The notes: generated by a model from the letters alone, not told the origin. Counted from the first letter of the stretch, positions 1 to 6,872 are shown. The stretch is 7,090 bases of DNA from Bacteroidales bacterium (GCA_017964755.1 JAGCRI010000128.1:1-7090); one strand, 5' to 3'. Program-made: numbers and translations.

Positions 1-345
1 CGCTGCCACTGCCGCGCTGACCGTACATGGCGTTATTGTTGATTTTCGGGGCGTTATTATCGTTGGTTTTCCTGTACCCTTATTCACCGCAGGAGCAGTT
101 TTGTCAGCATTTTGGGTAGCCGTTGACTTGCCTGTGGATTTGCTTTTGTTCGGAGAGGCTGCATGCGGAGAACCGCCGCCGCCACCGCCGCCAATAGGGC
201 CGAGTTCAATCATCACCATCCGCTTCGGCGGCGGTGGCGGATTCTGACTCTTCAGCGTAACAAACAACAATAGTATCAGGCTGATACAAATGACTATCGC
301 CGTAACAATTGCTGCTTTTGTGTTATTTTTCTGTTCTGTAGTCAT
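1..345 (-). CDS. TonB-like energy transducer, N-terminal part (3' end outside window; probable frameshift)
   Basis: This is the 5' part of a TonB-like energy transducer, which would span the periplasm and pass inner-membrane energy to outer-membrane receptors. The ATG at 345-343 lies 3 nt after the exbD stop. Visible parts: a short polar N-terminus, one membrane anchor at about residues 12-31, five prolines at 36-40, seven glycines at 52-58, then a Lys/Ser/Thr/Asn-rich linker. From residue 94 the ATG frame reads an unlikely PTIITPRKSTITPC with rare-looking ATA and CGA codons. The -1 frame instead reads TNDNNAPKINNNAMYGQRGS followed by more Gly/Ser, which resembles the low-complexity linker of Bacteroidetes TonB-like proteins. 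A one-base loss in the A run at 70-67 explains this; neither frame hits a stop before the window edge. The C-terminal TonB domain is not visible, so the name rests on the anchor, linker and exbBD context. Confidence 0.75.
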   Translation of the reverse strand, partial: MTTEQKNNTKAAIVTAIVICISLILLLFVTLKSQNPPPPPKRMVMIELGPIGGGGGGGSPHAASPNKSKSTGKSTATQNADKTAPAVNKGTGKPTIITPRKSTITPCTVSAAVAA

Positions 346-348
346 ATT

Positions 349-786
349 CTACTCAGCTTCAGTTGCCAAAACTATCTTATATCTGTCATTTTCAGCTCGT
401 TCCTCATTCAATTTATTCACAACATCCATCAATTTCACAACATACTCAATATGAACACTCTTGTCGGCGCGCAAAACTATGGAATTCTGTCCTGAATTAT
501 CTTTAGCCACAGCGTCTTGCAAAGCCGGAAAGACTTGGTCAATTGTCATCGGCGGCGCATTCGGGCCTTCTGGGTTCACATAATAGTTGTTCTGGTCATC
601 AATATAAACCTCCACATTCTTTGACGGCGACTGCCTGCTCGAGTCGCTGGTAGGCAAAGTAAGATTTATAGCGTTGGGAGAAACCAGAGTTGAAGTAATC
701 ATGAAGAAAATCAAAAGCAGGAACACCAGGTCCGACATGGACGAGCTGTTAAAATCAACCTTGCGTTTATTCTGAAGTTCAATCAT
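349..786 (-). CDS. exbD: ExbD/TolR-family biopolymer transport protein
   Basis: ExbD-family component of a proton-driven inner-membrane motor that works with ExbB and a TonB-like protein. The 145-residue length is usual for the family. A short cytoplasmic head (residues 1-17) is followed by the signature MSDLVFLLLIFFMITS, with the family's conserved proton-path aspartate at D19 and a single membrane helix at about 19-35. The rest is a periplasmic domain ending in the typical ExbD stretch IVLRADKSVHIEYVVKLMDV at about 102-121. It starts 12 nt after exbB and ends 3 nt before the TonB-like ATG, so the three are almost certainly one transcript. ExbD and TolR cannot be separated by sequence alone; the TonB-like neighbour favours ExbD. 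Confidence 0.93.
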   Translation of the reverse strand: MIELQNKRKVDFNSSSMSDLVFLLLIFFMITSTLVSPNAINLTLPTSDSSRQSPSKNVEVYIDDQNNYYVNPEGPNAPPMTIDQVFPALQDAVAKDNSGQNSIVLRADKSVHIEYVVKLMDVVNKLNEERAENDRYKIVLATEAE

Positions 787-798
787 AATCTGAAACTA

Positions 799-1518
799 TT
801 ATAGCGGTTCGTGAAGAAGATCCATAAACTCAGTAGCTTTAGCTTCAAGCACATAGACCACATTCGAGATTTTTGAGACAATGATATTATAGCAGATATA
901 TCCGATAATACCGACAATAAGTCCGACAACCGTAGTCATCATAGCCGTATAGATACCTGAGGCGAGGACTGAAATGTCAAGATTATTAGGGTTCGCCTCC
1001 ATATCGTGGAAAGCGATAACCATACCGACCACGGTACCGAGGAAACCGAGCATTGGGCCTGCGCCGGAGATTGTACCGAGTATCGACACATGCTTTTCCA
1101 TCTTCTGGATTTCGAGTTTCCCGGTGTTTTCTATGGCGGTTGAAATATCCTCAAGAGGTTTGCCTATGCGCGAAAGGCCTTTCTCTATCATCCGCGCGAG
1201 CGGGGTGTCGTTTCCGCGACAAAGAGCCACAGCCGAATCAATCTTACCGTCATGGATGAAATCCTTGATATTGTTCATAAAGTTGCGTTCCTCCTTTGAA
1301 GCCTGTGTGAGGGTGAGCCATCGTTCGACAAAAATGTATATTGCAAGAGCAAACATAATGAACAATGGTATCATTATCCATAAACTCGCCGGATCAAAAA
1401 GGAGTTTAAGGACACTGATTTCTTCTGTAGTTACCTGAGCTGCCGCTGTAGCTGCTTGGGCCGCCGGCATTGCGGAATCCGTCAAAACTTCCGTCTGAAT
1501 GTACAATAAAGGTGTCAT
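799..1518 (-). CDS. exbB: ExbB/TolQ/MotA-family proton channel protein
   Basis: Core membrane subunit of an Exb/Tol proton channel, expected to assemble around ExbD helices and energise the TonB-like protein encoded two genes downstream. At 239 residues it has normal length and three membrane helices: about 46-64, 146-170 and 186-212. A cytoplasmic loop of about 80 residues separates the first two. The family signature is clear in GAGPMLGFLGTVVGMV (153-168) and in the TTVVGLIVGI segment (195-204). The N-terminus before the first helix is alanine-rich, with no clear cleaved signal. ATG at 1518 was chosen because a Bacteroidetes-type -7 element sits about 22 nt upstream; M17 is an in-frame alternative. 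First gene of its unit, 100 bp after the M16 peptidase gene. Confidence 0.93.
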   Translation of the reverse strand: MTPLLYIQTEVLTDSAMPAAQAATAAAQVTTEEISVLKLLFDPASLWIMIPLFIMFALAIYIFVERWLTLTQASKEERNFMNNIKDFIHDGKIDSAVALCRGNDTPLARMIEKGLSRIGKPLEDISTAIENTGKLEIQKMEKHVSILGTISGAGPMLGFLGTVVGMVIAFHDMEANPNNLDISVLASGIYTAMMTTVVGLIVGIIGYICYNIIVSKISNVVYVLEAKATEFMDLLHEPL

Positions 1519-1540
1519 ATCTCTGTTATAAAAAATTTTT

Positions 1541-1548
1541 CAAAAATA
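1541..1548 (-). promoter_or_regulatory. Candidate -7 element of exbB promoter
   Basis: The minus strand reads TATTTTTG, an exact match to the Bacteroidetes -7 consensus TAnnTTTG. It lies in the 100-bp AT-rich gap before exbB and would give a leader of roughly 15-20 nt. No TTTG -33 element occurs at the expected 19-23 bp spacing; the nearest, at 1594-1591, is about 42 bp away. In AT-rich DNA an isolated octamer match is weak evidence. The gap holds no recognisable terminator and no small gene. Confidence 0.4.
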
Positions 1549-1618
1549 AAATTTCCCAACGTCTTTTCTGATATTTTAATAACTGATTTTCAAACAAGAT
1601 ATTGTTAATTGTGAAAAT

Positions 1619-2857
1619 TTATTTTTTTGCCTTGTAGAATAGTGTGTTGCTGGTTTCTGGCAAAAACAAATCTGATGAAACACGTTGAAGCTGAGCAATA
1701 TCCACGGCAAAATATTTTTCACGCCTATCCAACACAGTTTCAGCATGGCTAAAGGTTTCGGCCACTCCAAGTGCGGAGGCACGGTCATCAAGACGAATCT
1801 CATTGGCAAGCAATGATGACTCAACCTTATTCTTCACTTTCTGCAAATCACTTGCAATATTATCATCATACTGAAAAGCATACAAAAAGTCCGACAATCT
1901 TTTATCAGCTTCCTCTATTGTAACCCCTTCGGCAGGATTTCCTATCAGAATAAAAACATTTGAAAGCAAATTTTCTGTAATATAAGCAGTTAGTTCAACG
2001 AACAATTTTTCTTCCAAGACAAATTTTTTATAAAGATAAGAAGAATGCCCGCTTCCGAAGAGGTCGGAAATCAAATCGAGAGCATAATAATCATCGTCAA
2101 GCCTGCCACAGCATTTCCAGCCCTTAATGAGCATGTCGTACGGCACTTCGCGCGAGACCGTGAGCCGCCGCTCCGCAACCTGCGGTGAATCAAAACAATA
2201 ACCGGTGCTTTTAGGAGCGGCGGCGGGAATAGAGCCAAACCACTTGTCGGCAAGCGGAAACATATCATCAGCCGACACGTTTCCTGCAAGCACAAGCACC
2301 GCATTATTCGGACGGTAGTACCTGTAATAAAAATCTTTCATTAACGGCATGTCAACCTTGGCTATGTGGTCTAACGACTTCCCAATCGGCAACCATTTAT
2401 ATGGCATCTTGTCATAAATAAAATCATTGAATACCAACCACATATCACCGAAAGGAACATTAAGGAAATTTTCCTTGAACTCCTCACTCACAACATTTTT
2501 TTGCACCTCAAGCTGTCTTTCATTGAAAGCAAGTTCAAGCATTCTGTCAGATTCAAGCCAAAACGGGATTTCAATATTGTTGGCCGGCACAATACTGTAA
2601 TATTGGGTAATGTCCTGTGATGTGAAAGCATTGTTGACCGCCCCGATTCTCTGCAACGGAAGGTCATAGTCGGGGATGTTTTTAGAACCTGAAAACATAT
2701 AATGCTCAAAAAGATGCGCCATCCCTGTAAAGTCGGGGTTTTCATCTTTTGAACCAACATTATAGACCACATTGCATGAGACAAACGGAGTTGACCTGTC
2801 TTCATGGACAATAACGCGCAGACCGTTGTCGAGAACAAACCTTTTGAACGAAATCAT
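1619..2857 (-). CDS. M16-family zinc peptidase (insulinase/processing-peptidase type)
   Basis: Zinc metallopeptidase of family M16. The inverted motif HLFEH at residues 48-52 supplies two histidine ligands and the catalytic glutamate E51; the third ligand is probably E126 in NVVSEEFKE, 74 residues on, as in family members. The catalytic half (about 1-200) is followed by a non-catalytic second half with the M16_C-like stretch SGHSSYLYKKFVLEEK. Its 412 residues fit the two-domain M16B type, which usually works as a dimer. The N-terminus starts directly with the first strand of the fold and shows no signal peptide or lipobox, so it is probably cytoplasmic. The ATG overlaps the TatD-family stop as ATGA, implying translational coupling. 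The substrate cannot be inferred. An overlapping reading frame at 1824-1576 is a shadow. Confidence 0.93.
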   Translation of the reverse strand: MISFKRFVLDNGLRVIVHEDRSTPFVSCNVVYNVGSKDENPDFTGMAHLFEHYMFSGSKNIPDYDLPLQRIGAVNNAFTSQDITQYYSIVPANNIEIPFWLESDRMLELAFNERQLEVQKNVVSEEFKENFLNVPFGDMWLVFNDFIYDKMPYKWLPIGKSLDHIAKVDMPLMKDFYYRYYRPNNAVLVLAGNVSADDMFPLADKWFGSIPAAAPKSTGYCFDSPQVAERRLTVSREVPYDMLIKGWKCCGRLDDDYYALDLISDLFGSGHSSYLYKKFVLEEKLFVELTAYITENLLSNVFILIGNPAEGVTIEEADKRLSDFLYAFQYDDNIASDLQKVKNKVESSLLANEIRLDDRASALGVAETFSHAETVLDRREKYFAVDIAQLQRVSSDLFLPETSNTLFYKAKK

Positions 2858-3645
2858 AGGTCAGAACAATTACGGGGGATTTTGTCGAACACGCGCCATG
2901 CGTTTCGGGTTGTAATATCGCGGACATAATCGACCGGGACCTCGAATATTTCGGACAATTTTTCAGCGATAAGCGGAATATACGAGCTTTCATTAGGCTT
3001 CCCCCTGAATGGTGTCGGGGCGAGGAAAGGTGCGTCAGTCTCAAGCACAAGATGTTCCAATCCTACCTCCTTAACGACATCTTGCAACTTATTGTTCTTG
3101 AAAGTAACCACTCCGCCGATGCCGAGCACAAAACCCATCTCAATCACTTTCACCGCTTCGCGGATACCACCTGAGAAACAATGCATGACCCCGCGCAAAG
3201 GCACCCGCGAGAAATTCCTAAGCACGGCAAACGCTTCTTCGTAAGCGGAGCGCACATGTATGGAAAGCGGGAAATCCATGTCGGACGCCCACCCCAACTG
3301 TATGTTGAAGACTTCCATCTGCTCTTTTTTGAAAGCATCATCATGATACAAATCCATGCCAATTTCACCGATTCCGACAAGTTCGGGCGCACCGAGCCAT
3401 TTGGAGATAACTTCGAGTTCGCTTCTGTAATTTTCATTAACATCGCTCGGATGAAGCCCGGCAAGAGGGAAAAAATTCTCAGGATATTTGGCTACAGCCT
3501 CTTTAATAAAATCTATACTTGAGGAGTTCACACATGGCAGAACCATTTGGGTAACCCCTGCCCCAACCGCACGTGCCACAACCTCATCAAAATTGTCGGG
3601 ATAATATTCCTTGTATATATGTGTGTGTGTATCAACAAAATTCAT
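2854..3645 (-). CDS. TatD-family metal-dependent hydrolase (putative deoxyribonuclease)
   Basis: Member of the TatD amidohydrolase-superfamily TIM barrels, whose characterised relatives are metal-dependent DNases or 3' exonucleases; some are only called hydrolases. All metal-site motifs are present: DTHTH (H7, H9), GEIGMD (E94), SIHVR (H130), HCFSG (H155) and ETDAPFLAP (D204). GLHPSDV at 63-69 is also typical. The 263-residue length equals the usual size. It begins 17 nt after the LUD gene and overlaps the M16 gene by 4 nt. The HxH codons fall in an AC/AT dinucleotide repeat (see the separate repeat entry). It is close to the TatD/YcfH group, but the exact subgroup cannot be decided here, so no symbol is given. 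Soluble and cytoplasmic by appearance. Confidence 0.95.
   Translation of the reverse strand: MNFVDTHTHIYKEYYPDNFDEVVARAVGAGVTQMVLPCVNSSSIDFIKEAVAKYPENFFPLAGLHPSDVNENYRSELEVISKWLGAPELVGIGEIGMDLYHDDAFKKEQMEVFNIQLGWASDMDFPLSIHVRSAYEEAFAVLRNFSRVPLRGVMHCFSGGIREAVKVIEMGFVLGIGGVVTFKNNKLQDVVKEVGLEHLVLETDAPFLAPTPFRGKPNESSYIPLIAEKLSEIFEVPVDYVRDITTRNAWRVFDKIPRNCSDL
3613..3632. repeat. Dinucleotide repeat inside the TatD metal-binding motif
   Basis: A short AT tract runs into five GT units (3621-3630) on the plus strand. On the coding strand this is the AC/AT run that encodes DTHTHIY at residues 5-11 of the TatD-family protein, including both histidine ligands. The repeat largely follows from alternating ACA and CAC codons, so coding constraint alone may explain it. 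It is in frame and intact here. Confidence 0.75.
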
Positions 3646-3662
3646 ATTCCAAGCAGTGTCAG

Positions 3663-4313
3663 CTAATCTTTTGCAAGCAGTAAGATAATACGCGGATTCA
3701 GTTTTGAATAAGAGTCGCTTCCGCCGATATTTTCAGGCTGTGACGGGGTTACAATTTCCACCAGACCTGTGTTTGATTTTGTGTCTTCCGCCGCCAACAC
3801 CTCCAAAGCGTTATGTATGTCGGAAACTATTCGCGTAACAGAGCCAATGACCAAGATGTCCTGCGCAATATTTTTAAGTGAGGGATAAAGTGAAAATTTC
3901 TGGGTGAAGACAAAGCCGCCGCTACGAGCTATCATCATATCAGCGTATGCCACAACAATTTCGGGGGGAAAATCGTTATTCAGTGCCGACAGAACCTGTA
4001 CGCCTCCTGCTTGAAAGTAGGGCATAAAAGACGGACAGTTACAGAAAATACGCTCATATTTCTGGGCTTTAAGGAATTGCACCATGAGCCCCATAATCTG
4101 ATTGCTTTCGCAAATCTTGCATTTTCCCCCACTGTTGCGGAAGTTCTGCACAAAAGTCTGAACCGCATCAGTCATTGGCGGTAATGTCGCTGCATTCAGA
4201 TTCTCGTTGGAAGCCGGCTGCTGCAATTTCGAGCCGAGCGCGTCACGCAGATTCTTCCGCATGACCTCTTTAGGCGATGTTGTAGCCGCACTGATTGTAT
4301 CTTTAATATCCAT
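3663..4313 (-). CDS. Divergent LUD-domain (LutC/YkgG-like) protein
   Basis: Probable LUD/LutC-like protein. Known LUD proteins include LutB and LutC of lactate utilisation, but the ftsH-linked member in Bacteroidetes has no established role. Supporting sequence: the YADMMIARSGGFVFTQ block at about 123-138, the following SLYPSLKNIAQDILVIG, an alpha/beta layout, and position directly after ftsH, where Bacteroidetes usually carry a LUD gene. Two oddities stand out. The C-terminal signature normally like GPS(K/R)TADIE plus a G-HGP tail is replaced by TPSQPENIGG and a different ending. There are also four clustered cysteines, C65-x2-C68 and C91-x-C93. No signal peptide or membrane helix. Its ATG overlaps the ftsH stop by one base (TAATG), so translation is likely coupled. 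The family call is moderate; function is unknown. Confidence 0.65.
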   Translation of the reverse strand: MDIKDTISAATTSPKEVMRKNLRDALGSKLQQPASNENLNAATLPPMTDAVQTFVQNFRNSGGKCKICESNQIMGLMVQFLKAQKYERIFCNCPSFMPYFQAGGVQVLSALNNDFPPEIVVAYADMMIARSGGFVFTQKFSLYPSLKNIAQDILVIGSVTRIVSDIHNALEVLAAEDTKSNTGLVEIVTPSQPENIGGSDSYSKLNPRIILLLAKD

Positions 4314-6313
4314 TATTCTTTATCTTCAATTTTGGGTTGTTCCACTTCAGGTTGTTCGTTTTCAAATTCACGTTTACCGAAAATCTCTTCCAAGTTCTCC
4401 GCAAAAATCACCTCTTTTTCAAGCAGTATTTCGGCAAGCTGTTTCAGCTTATCCTTATTTGATTCAAGGATATTCTTGGCACGCGCGTATGCCGCCTCAA
4501 TCATATCATGTACTTCAGAGTCAATATCCTCGGCTGTTTTTTCACTGTAAGGTTTTGAAAATGAATACTCAGACTGTCCAGTTGAGTCATAATAGCTGAT
4601 GTTGCCGATTTTTTTGCTAAGCCCGTAATAGACGACCATAGCGTAGGCTTGCTTGCTTGCCTTTTCCAAGTCGCTGAGTGCGCCAGTGGAAATCTTTCCA
4701 AACACCACCTCTTCGGCGGCGCGGCCACCCAAAGTTGCGGTCATCTCATCGAAAAGCTGCTCGTAAGTTGTGATATGGCGTTCCTCCGGCAGATACCAAG
4801 CGGCGCCAAGCGATTTGCCGCGGGGCACAATCGTAACTTTGACAAGCGGTGAAGCATAACGCAGAAGCCAGCTCACAGAAGCGTGTCCCGACTCATGGTA
4901 CGCAATAACCTTCTTCTCCTGCGGTGTTATCAGGCTGCCGCGCTTCTCAAGTCCGCCTATTATCCTGTCGATGGCAGCGAGGAAATCCTCTTTGCCGATT
5001 TCCGATTTGGACTTGCGGGCTGCCACCAAAGCCGCCTCATTGCACACATTGGCGATGTCGGCCCCCGAAAAGCCCGGTGTCTGTTTGGCGAAAAACTCAA
5101 GGTCAACATCTGCGCCGAGTTTCAAGTTGCGGACGTGCACCTCAAAAATGCCTTTTCTTTCGACGAGGTTAGGCAGTTCCACATGAATCTGGCGGTCAAA
5201 ACGGCCGGCACGCAGCAGCGCGCTGTCGAGGACATCGGCGCGGTTTGTCGCCGCAAGTATAATAACGCCAGCATTAGTGGAAAAACCATCCATCTCTGTA
5301 AGCAGCTGGTTCAGAGTGCTTTCACGTTCATCGTTCGCGCCGCTGAGTGAATTGCGCCCACGCGCCCTGCCAATAGCGTCAATCTCGTCGATGAAGATGA
5401 TACAGGGGGCTTTTTCTTTGGCTGTTTTGAACAGATCACGCACCCGCGAAGCACCAACGCCGACAAACATCTCAACAAAATCAGCCCCAGACATTGAGAA
5501 GAAAGGCACATGTGCCTCACCTGCCACCGCTTTCGCCAACAACGTTTTGCCTGTCCCTGGAGGCCCCACGAGCAACGCACCTTTCGGGATTTTCCCGCCA
5601 AGCACAGTATATTTCTTAGGATTCTTCAAGAAATCGACAATCTCTTCAATCTCCTCTTTTGCCCCCTCCATGCCAGCCACGTCCTTAAAAGATACGGAAG
5701 TCGGGCTTTTCGCATCAAAAAGTTGTGCTTTCGACTTGCCGATGCCAAAGATTCCACCGCCGCCGCCACCGCGCATCGCCCGCATTGAATAGAGGAAAAA
5801 GCCGAAAATGATGAGTGTCGGTAGCACCCATATCAATTCACGCACCCAATTTTCAGTTGTATTCTGCTTTATCGGTATCTCATAATCATCCTTGACGTCA
5901 GCACGCGTCAGCGTGGTGTCCGCCGCAAGACGTGACTCTATAAGTTCTTCCTTCAGCTCTCTTAAATTATCATTAAAAACTTGATAATCAGCAATCTGGA
6001 TATAATAATGAGGCCCGTCTGGATTCAATTTTTTTGCTTTTTCATACTCTTTTTTATTTAAAGCCTCATCGGTCAGATAAATCTGCACACTGTTGTCTTT
6101 TCTGACATATTCAAGAGATTTCACATCCTGATTCTCAATCATTTTATTGAAAACCGTATTATCCACCTCATCAACAGCACCGCCCGCGGAGGTATAGAAA
6201 AACAAAAAAATGAGTACGCAAGTAATTATTATATAAACAAGGCTCAAATTCCGCTGTGAACGGTTACCGTTGCCCTGGTTCGGATTCGGGTTATTGGATT
6301 TTGGAGCTGCCAT
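4313..6313 (-). CDS. ftsH: ATP-dependent zinc metalloprotease FtsH
   Basis: Membrane-bound hexameric AAA+ protease that extracts and degrades misfolded membrane proteins and short-lived regulators. In 666 residues all parts are present: an Asn-rich cytoplasmic start, TM1 at about 25-43, a periplasmic domain to about 155, TM2 at about 158-178, then a six-glycine linker (182-187). The AAA+ module has Walker A GPPGTGKT (250-257), pore motif FVGVG (283-287), Walker B IIFIDEIDAIG with D309/E310, the second region of homology ATNRADVLD (355-363) and arginine fingers near R368-R374. The protease domain has HESGH at 473-477, with D548 in GALSDLEKA as the likely third zinc ligand. The C-terminus is a Glu/Pro-rich tail. 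It lies 50 bp after rsfS. No catalytic residue is missing. Large plus-strand reading frames opposite it are shadows. Confidence 0.99.
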   Translation of the reverse strand: MAAPKSNNPNPNQGNGNRSQRNLSLVYIIITCVLIFLFFYTSAGGAVDEVDNTVFNKMIENQDVKSLEYVRKDNSVQIYLTDEALNKKEYEKAKKLNPDGPHYYIQIADYQVFNDNLRELKEELIESRLAADTTLTRADVKDDYEIPIKQNTTENWVRELIWVLPTLIIFGFFLYSMRAMRGGGGGGIFGIGKSKAQLFDAKSPTSVSFKDVAGMEGAKEEIEEIVDFLKNPKKYTVLGGKIPKGALLVGPPGTGKTLLAKAVAGEAHVPFFSMSGADFVEMFVGVGASRVRDLFKTAKEKAPCIIFIDEIDAIGRARGRNSLSGANDERESTLNQLLTEMDGFSTNAGVIILAATNRADVLDSALLRAGRFDRQIHVELPNLVERKGIFEVHVRNLKLGADVDLEFFAKQTPGFSGADIANVCNEAALVAARKSKSEIGKEDFLAAIDRIIGGLEKRGSLITPQEKKVIAYHESGHASVSWLLRYASPLVKVTIVPRGKSLGAAWYLPEERHITTYEQLFDEMTATLGGRAAEEVVFGKISTGALSDLEKASKQAYAMVVYYGLSKKIGNISYYDSTGQSEYSFSKPYSEKTAEDIDSEVHDMIEAAYARAKNILESNKDKLKQLAEILLEKEVIFAENLEEIFGKREFENEQPEVEQPKIEDKE

Positions 6314-6363
6314 AACAAAACGATTTTACATATTAACACAAAAAAGCGAAAAAAGTTCACACA

Positions 6364-6750
6364 TCAAAAACGAGTTATCTCGGCATCACTCCACAGATTT
6401 TCCAAATTATAGAAATCGCGTGTCTCCTGAAGGAAGATATGTACAATCACATTGAAAAAATCAAGGATAATCCATTCCTTATTCTCCAAGCCCTCAACAA
6501 AATAAGGTTTCTGGTGAGCCACTTTCCATGCAAGTTCGCGCACATAGTCGCAAAGAGTTTCAGCGTGCGGCTTCGAAGTTGCGGTACAGACGATGAAATC
6601 ATCGAAAATGACATTATCCATTCCCTTCATGTCAATATCCACTATATCACGCCCCAGCTTCTCCATAAGAGCCTGAATAATAATATCTTTAATATTTTGA
6701 TTAGTAGAAATTTCCGCTTTTTCCGCCGCTTTTTTCCTGCTTACTGCCAT
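6364..6750 (-). CDS. rsfS: Ribosomal silencing factor RsfS (RsfA/Iojap family)
   Basis: Binds protein uL14 of the large ribosomal subunit and blocks joining with the small subunit, lowering translation when nutrients are short; this is known for the family. Family landmarks are all visible in 128 residues: DDFIVCTATS at 50-59, the VEGLENKEWIILDFFNVIVH block at 85-104 (EG, W, LD and VH are the conserved points), and ETRDFYNLENLWSDA at 109-123. A Lys/Ala-rich extension of about 18 residues precedes the domain. ATG at 6750 is preferred because the only later methionines lie inside the first helix or beyond. First gene of the rsfS-ftsH unit, with a promoter candidate about 55 bp upstream. Confidence 0.97.
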   Translation of the reverse strand: MAVSRKKAAEKAEISTNQNIKDIIIQALMEKLGRDIVDIDMKGMDNVIFDDFIVCTATSKPHAETLCDYVRELAWKVAHQKPYFVEGLENKEWIILDFFNVIVHIFLQETRDFYNLENLWSDAEITRF

Positions 6751-6780
6751 AATAAAACCGTTTTTTCTTGAAATAAAACC
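6751..6780 (-). repeat. 9-bp direct repeat in rsfS leader
   Basis: GGTTTTATT occurs at 6780-6772 and again at 6759-6751, directly before the rsfS ATG. The repeats start 21 bp apart, about two helical turns. They could be an operator or an accidental repeat in AT-rich DNA. No other support. Confidence 0.3.
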
Positions 6781-6794
6781 AAATTTTTAATTTG
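6780..6794 (-). other. AT-rich hairpin near predicted 5' end of rsfS transcript
   Basis: CAAATT-AAA-AATTTG forms a perfect 6-bp stem with a 3-nt loop. It starts about 6 nt after the proposed -7 element, so it would sit at the very 5' end of the transcript. The stem has one G-C pair and is weak. It is followed by GTTTTATTT, not a clean U tract, so I do not call it a terminator. Confidence 0.3.
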
Positions 6795-6800
6795 CAACCG

Positions 6801-6834
6801 CAAAAATAATCAAAAAAAATGAGAGCATAACAAA
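6801..6834 (-). promoter_or_regulatory. Candidate Bacteroidetes-type promoter for rsfS-ftsH unit
   Basis: On the minus strand a TTTG at 6834-6831 (-33 element) is followed after 22 bp by TATTTTTG at 6808-6801, an exact match to the -7 consensus TAnnTTTG. Spacing is at the long edge of what is usual. Transcription would start near 6797-6794, giving a leader of about 45 nt. The octamer is identical to the candidate before exbB. No terminator hairpin for the upstream gene was found between 6872 and 6835. Confidence 0.55.
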
Positions 6835-6872
6835 ACAATCCATTAAAGTTGAACTACGGCTCCGGCAGCAAA

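Noticed and set aside
181..240. GCC/CGG-rich runs in the TonB-like gene, and similar runs near 5757-5772 in ftsH, as repeat elements
   Set aside because: They simply encode poly-glycine and poly-proline linkers usual in these proteins; unit order is irregular and the frame is kept.
974..1438. 154-codon plus-strand reading frame opposite exbB
   Set aside because: It lies wholly antisense to a clear ExbB, its product is Ser/Ile/Pro-rich with no recognisable domain, and it has no start context of its own. A shadow frame.
1591..1608. AACAA-TATC-TTGTT inverted repeat after the M16 stop as a terminator
   Set aside because: The stem is only 5 bp with one G-C pair and no U tract follows.
1576..1824. 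82-codon minus-strand frame overlapping the 3' end of the M16 gene
   Set aside because: Out of frame with the intact M16 C-terminus and shows no family features; the overlap is too large for a real neighbour.
4207..4599. 130-codon plus-strand reading frame across the ftsH/LUD junction
   Set aside because: Antisense to two well-supported overlapping genes and of implausible composition.
4883..5792. Several long plus-strand reading frames (155, 82, 71, 171 and 92 codons) opposite ftsH
   Set aside because: They overlap each other in different frames and mirror the conserved AAA+ domain of FtsH. Long antisense frames are expected opposite such constrained, GC-richer coding DNA.
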